From: Minisyncoccota bacterium
GTDB lineage: Bacteria > Patescibacteriota > Minisyncoccia > SW-4-49-11
NCBI GenBank assembly: GCA_023264145.1
Contig: JALQTA010000003.1
Span: forward strand, 1 to 33,982
DNA length: 33,982 bases
Direction: 5' to 3'
Both the position numbers and the translations under genes were made by a program. Of this stretch, positions 31,873 to 33,982 are shown piece after piece; position 1 is the first letter of the stretch; every line of letters starts with the position of its first letter. The notes beneath the pieces were generated by a model. It was given only the letters and a program-made list of their open reading frames with translations. It was not told the DNA's origin and did no database searches.

Positions 31873-33982
31873 ATGTACAATCATCAGACTATTGAAAAAA
31901 AATGGATTCAGAAATGGGCTGAGGGATTTGTGGATTATACTGCTGATAATACTTCAGACAAAAAAAGTACATATATTTTGGTAGAATTTCCTTTTCCATC
32001 TGGAGCTGGGCTTCATGTAGGTCATATTCGCAGTTATGTAGCACAGGATATTAAGGCAAGAATGTATCGTATGCAAGGAAACAATGTATTGTATCCTTTG
32101 GGATGGGATGCATTTGGTCTTCCAACAGAAAATTATGCTATTCAAAATAATATATCTCCTATTACTGCAACGGAGAATAATATTAATACCTTTAAAAAAC
32201 AATTAGCATTATTGGGACTTTCCTTTGATTGGAGTCGTGAGATTAATACTACTGATCCACAATATTATCGTTGGACACAATGGATATGGTTACAAATGTA
32301 TAAAGCAGGGCTTGCGTATCAAGACACTACTCAGGTTTGGTGGTGTGAAGAATTAAAAACGGTCCTTGCCAATGAAGAAGTCATTGATGGTAAGTCAGAA
32401 CGTGGAGGGTATCCTTGTGAGAGAGTATCTTTAACACAATGGATGTTAGCAATTACTCAATATGCGGATAGATTAGATAAAGATTTAGATACGGTTGATT
32501 ATTTACCTGTTATCAAAACACAACAGAGAAATTGGATTGGCCGCAGTGAAGGGGCTGAAATTAAGTTTGAAATTCAAGGACATACAGAATTAATACAGGT
32601 GTTTACCACAAGAGTAGATACTTTATTTGGGGTTACCTTTCTGGTATTAGCTCCAGAACACCCGATTATTGATACTATTGTGACGGAAGAATCTAGAGAG
32701 TCAATACGAGCCTATCAGAAGCAAACAAAATCTAAAAGCGATTTAGATCGTCAGCAAGAAAAAGAAAAAACGGGAGTATTCACAGGAGCTTATGTTATAC
32801 ATCCATTAACAGGAGAGCACATTCCTATTTGGATAGCTGATTATGTATTAATGGGGTATGGAACGGGTGCTGTGATGGCGGTACCTGCTCATGATGAGAG
32901 GGATAAAGAATTTGCAAGTCAATATGGACTCGATATAGTATCTGTGATTACAGAAGATGGTACTCTAGAAAATTCAGAACAATTTTCAGGGATGTCACTA
33001 ATTGAAGCAAAAGAAAAGATTATTGGGTTATTAGAAGAAAAACATATAGGGCAGAAAAAAATTCAATATAAACTTCGAGACTGGGTCTTTTCCCGGCAGC
33101 GATATTGGGGAGAGCCATTTCCTATTGTGTGGATTAATGAACGGTCTTATGGACAAATGTCAGATAAAATTACTGATTTTTTACCTGCAAATCCCGTTAT
33201 TCGACAAAAAAATGGGAATATTGAATATGCGGTTCCTTTAGCTCCTACAGAATTACCATTAGAATTACCCGAAGTAGAATCATATATTCCTCAGGGACAA
33301 GGAGAGGGACCATTAGCTCTTGCAAAAGATTGGGTTCGAGTTTGGTATAATACTCAAACGGGAAAAGCTATTCCTCGTAGTGAGGCTAAGCCTGATGATA
33401 TGTGGGTAGAGGGTGTTAGAGAAACCGATACTATGCCTAATTGGGCGGGTAGTTCTTGGTATTATCTCAGGTATGCTGATGCTCATAATACTCAGGAATT
33501 AGCTAGTAAAGAATCTTTAGAGCAGTGGCTCCCAGTGGACTTATATAATGGGGGTATGGAGCATGTGACCTTGCATCTTTTATATTCTCGTTTCTGGCAT
33601 AAATTTCTCTATGATATCGGAGTAGTGCCTACAATAGAGCCATATCAAAAGCGTATTACTCATGGAATGATTTTAGCTGAGGGGGGGATTAAGATGTCAA
33701 AGTCTAAGGGGAATACTATTGATCCCATTGAAATGGTAGAATCATTTGGAGCAGATGCTTTGAGAATTTATGAGATGTTTATGGGGCCTTATGATGAAGC
33801 AATTGCTTGGGATACAAAGGGGCTTATTGGATGTAGTCGATTCTTGAAGAGGGTATATCAATGGATTACAGATATACAAGCTCACACATTACATTCAAGA
33901 GATAATATCTCACAATTAGATTATGATACTCATTCTTTAATACATAAAATTACGGATGATATTGAGAATCAAAAAAATAATA
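31873..33982 (+). CDS. leuS: Leucyl-tRNA synthetase (3' end outside window)
   Basis: Class I synthetase charging tRNA-Leu; 703 codons are visible without a stop, of about 800-870 expected. The ATG at 31873 gives MYNHQTIEKKWIQKW. The HIGH-type motif is HVGH at residues 48-51, KMSKS begins at K607, and the CP1 editing domain has TTRVDTLFG and GTGAVMAVPAHDERD, so editing is probably retained. The zinc-1 segment reads GKSERGGYPCE, lacking the usual cysteine set. It follows the PGM paralogue by 18 nt and likely belongs to the recA operon. Confidence 0.96.
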   Translation, partial: MYNHQTIEKKWIQKWAEGFVDYTADNTSDKKSTYILVEFPFPSGAGLHVGHIRSYVAQDIKARMYRMQGNNVLYPLGWDAFGLPTENYAIQNNISPITATENNINTFKKQLALLGLSFDWSREINTTDPQYYRWTQWIWLQMYKAGLAYQDTTQVWWCEELKTVLANEEVIDGKSERGGYPCERVSLTQWMLAITQYADRLDKDLDTVDYLPVIKTQQRNWIGRSEGAEIKFEIQGHTELIQVFTTRVDTLFGVTFLVLAPEHPIIDTIVTEESRESIRAYQKQTKSKSDLDRQQEKEKTGVFTGAYVIHPLTGEHIPIWIADYVLMGYGTGAVMAVPAHDERDKEFASQYGLDIVSVITEDGTLENSEQFSGMSLIEAKEKIIGLLEEKHIGQKKIQYKLRDWVFSRQRYWGEPFPIVWINERSYGQMSDKITDFLPANPVIRQKNGNIEYAVPLAPTELPLELPEVESYIPQGQGEGPLALAKDWVRVWYNTQTGKAIPRSEAKPDDMWVEGVRETDTMPNWAGSSWYYLRYADAHNTQELASKESLEQWLPVDLYNGGMEHVTLHLLYSRFWHKFLYDIGVVPTIEPYQKRITHGMILAEGGIKMSKSKGNTIDPIEMVESFGADALRIYEMFMGPYDEAIAWDTKGLIGCSRFLKRVYQWITDIQAHTLHSRDNISQLDYDTHSLIHKITDDIENQKNN

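Noticed and set aside
1-33982. Reassigned UGA codon, as in some Patescibacteria
   Set aside because: UGA ends several complete genes at expected lengths, and none of the conserved proteins needs readthrough.
1-33982. CRISPR array, insertion sequence or prophage
   Set aside because: No regularly spaced repeats, transposase, integrase or phage structural genes were seen on either strand.

Overview
The window is a densely packed, AT-rich bacterial chromosome segment (three sampled 60-base lines total about 34% GC). Nothing looks like a plasmid, phage or CRISPR locus. UGA is a normal stop (it ends pgk, the LCP gene, atpI and others), so this is the standard bacterial code. Three features point to a small-genome bacterium of the Candidate Phyla Radiation/Patescibacteria type: several compact or divergent enzymes (a 358-aa PGK, a 405-aa ProRS without its editing insertion), VanW/FemAB/LCP envelope proteins, and orphan genes. 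The phylum cannot be fixed without rRNA or ribosomal proteins. Start codons are rarely preceded by a Shine-Dalgarno sequence, and at least two predicted promoters would give almost leaderless mRNAs.

Layout: positions 1-8538 (minus strand) hold a V/A-type ATPase operon in the order G/H-like coiled coil, I, K, E, C, F, A, B, D, with D cut by the window edge. This is the order of the Enterococcus hirae Na+-V-ATPase operon, and the K proteolipid keeps the Na+-site residue pattern. A strong promoter lies upstream, and a pair of mutually exclusive hairpins fills the I-K gap. Upstream of it come a CCA-adding enzyme and a tRNA-Thr(CGT) with encoded CCA. Positions 10190-11255 hold two orphan genes, one markedly GC-rich with its own consensus promoter and terminator. 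Positions 11268-19786 (minus) form an operon: a fused tandem PilB/GspE ATPase, TsaE, a PfkB-family kinase, a FemAB-like transferase, a VanW protein and CysS.

A divergent promoter region (19787-19887) separates this from the plus-strand cluster pgk, GT4, LCP, GT2 and S41 protease (19888-25162), which joins a glycolytic gene to envelope glycopolymer functions. ProRS and a Nudix hydrolase lie on the minus strand at 25197-26882. A small membrane protein, a polyprenyl diphosphate synthase with a phytoene/squalene synthase, and then recA, gpmA, a degenerate gpmA paralogue and leuS (cut by the right edge) follow on the plus strand.

The most interesting items are the two-motor PilB fusion, the PGM paralogue that has lost its catalytic glutamate and phosphate-binding arginines, the GC-rich self-contained orphan unit, and the alternative RNA structures between atpI and atpK.
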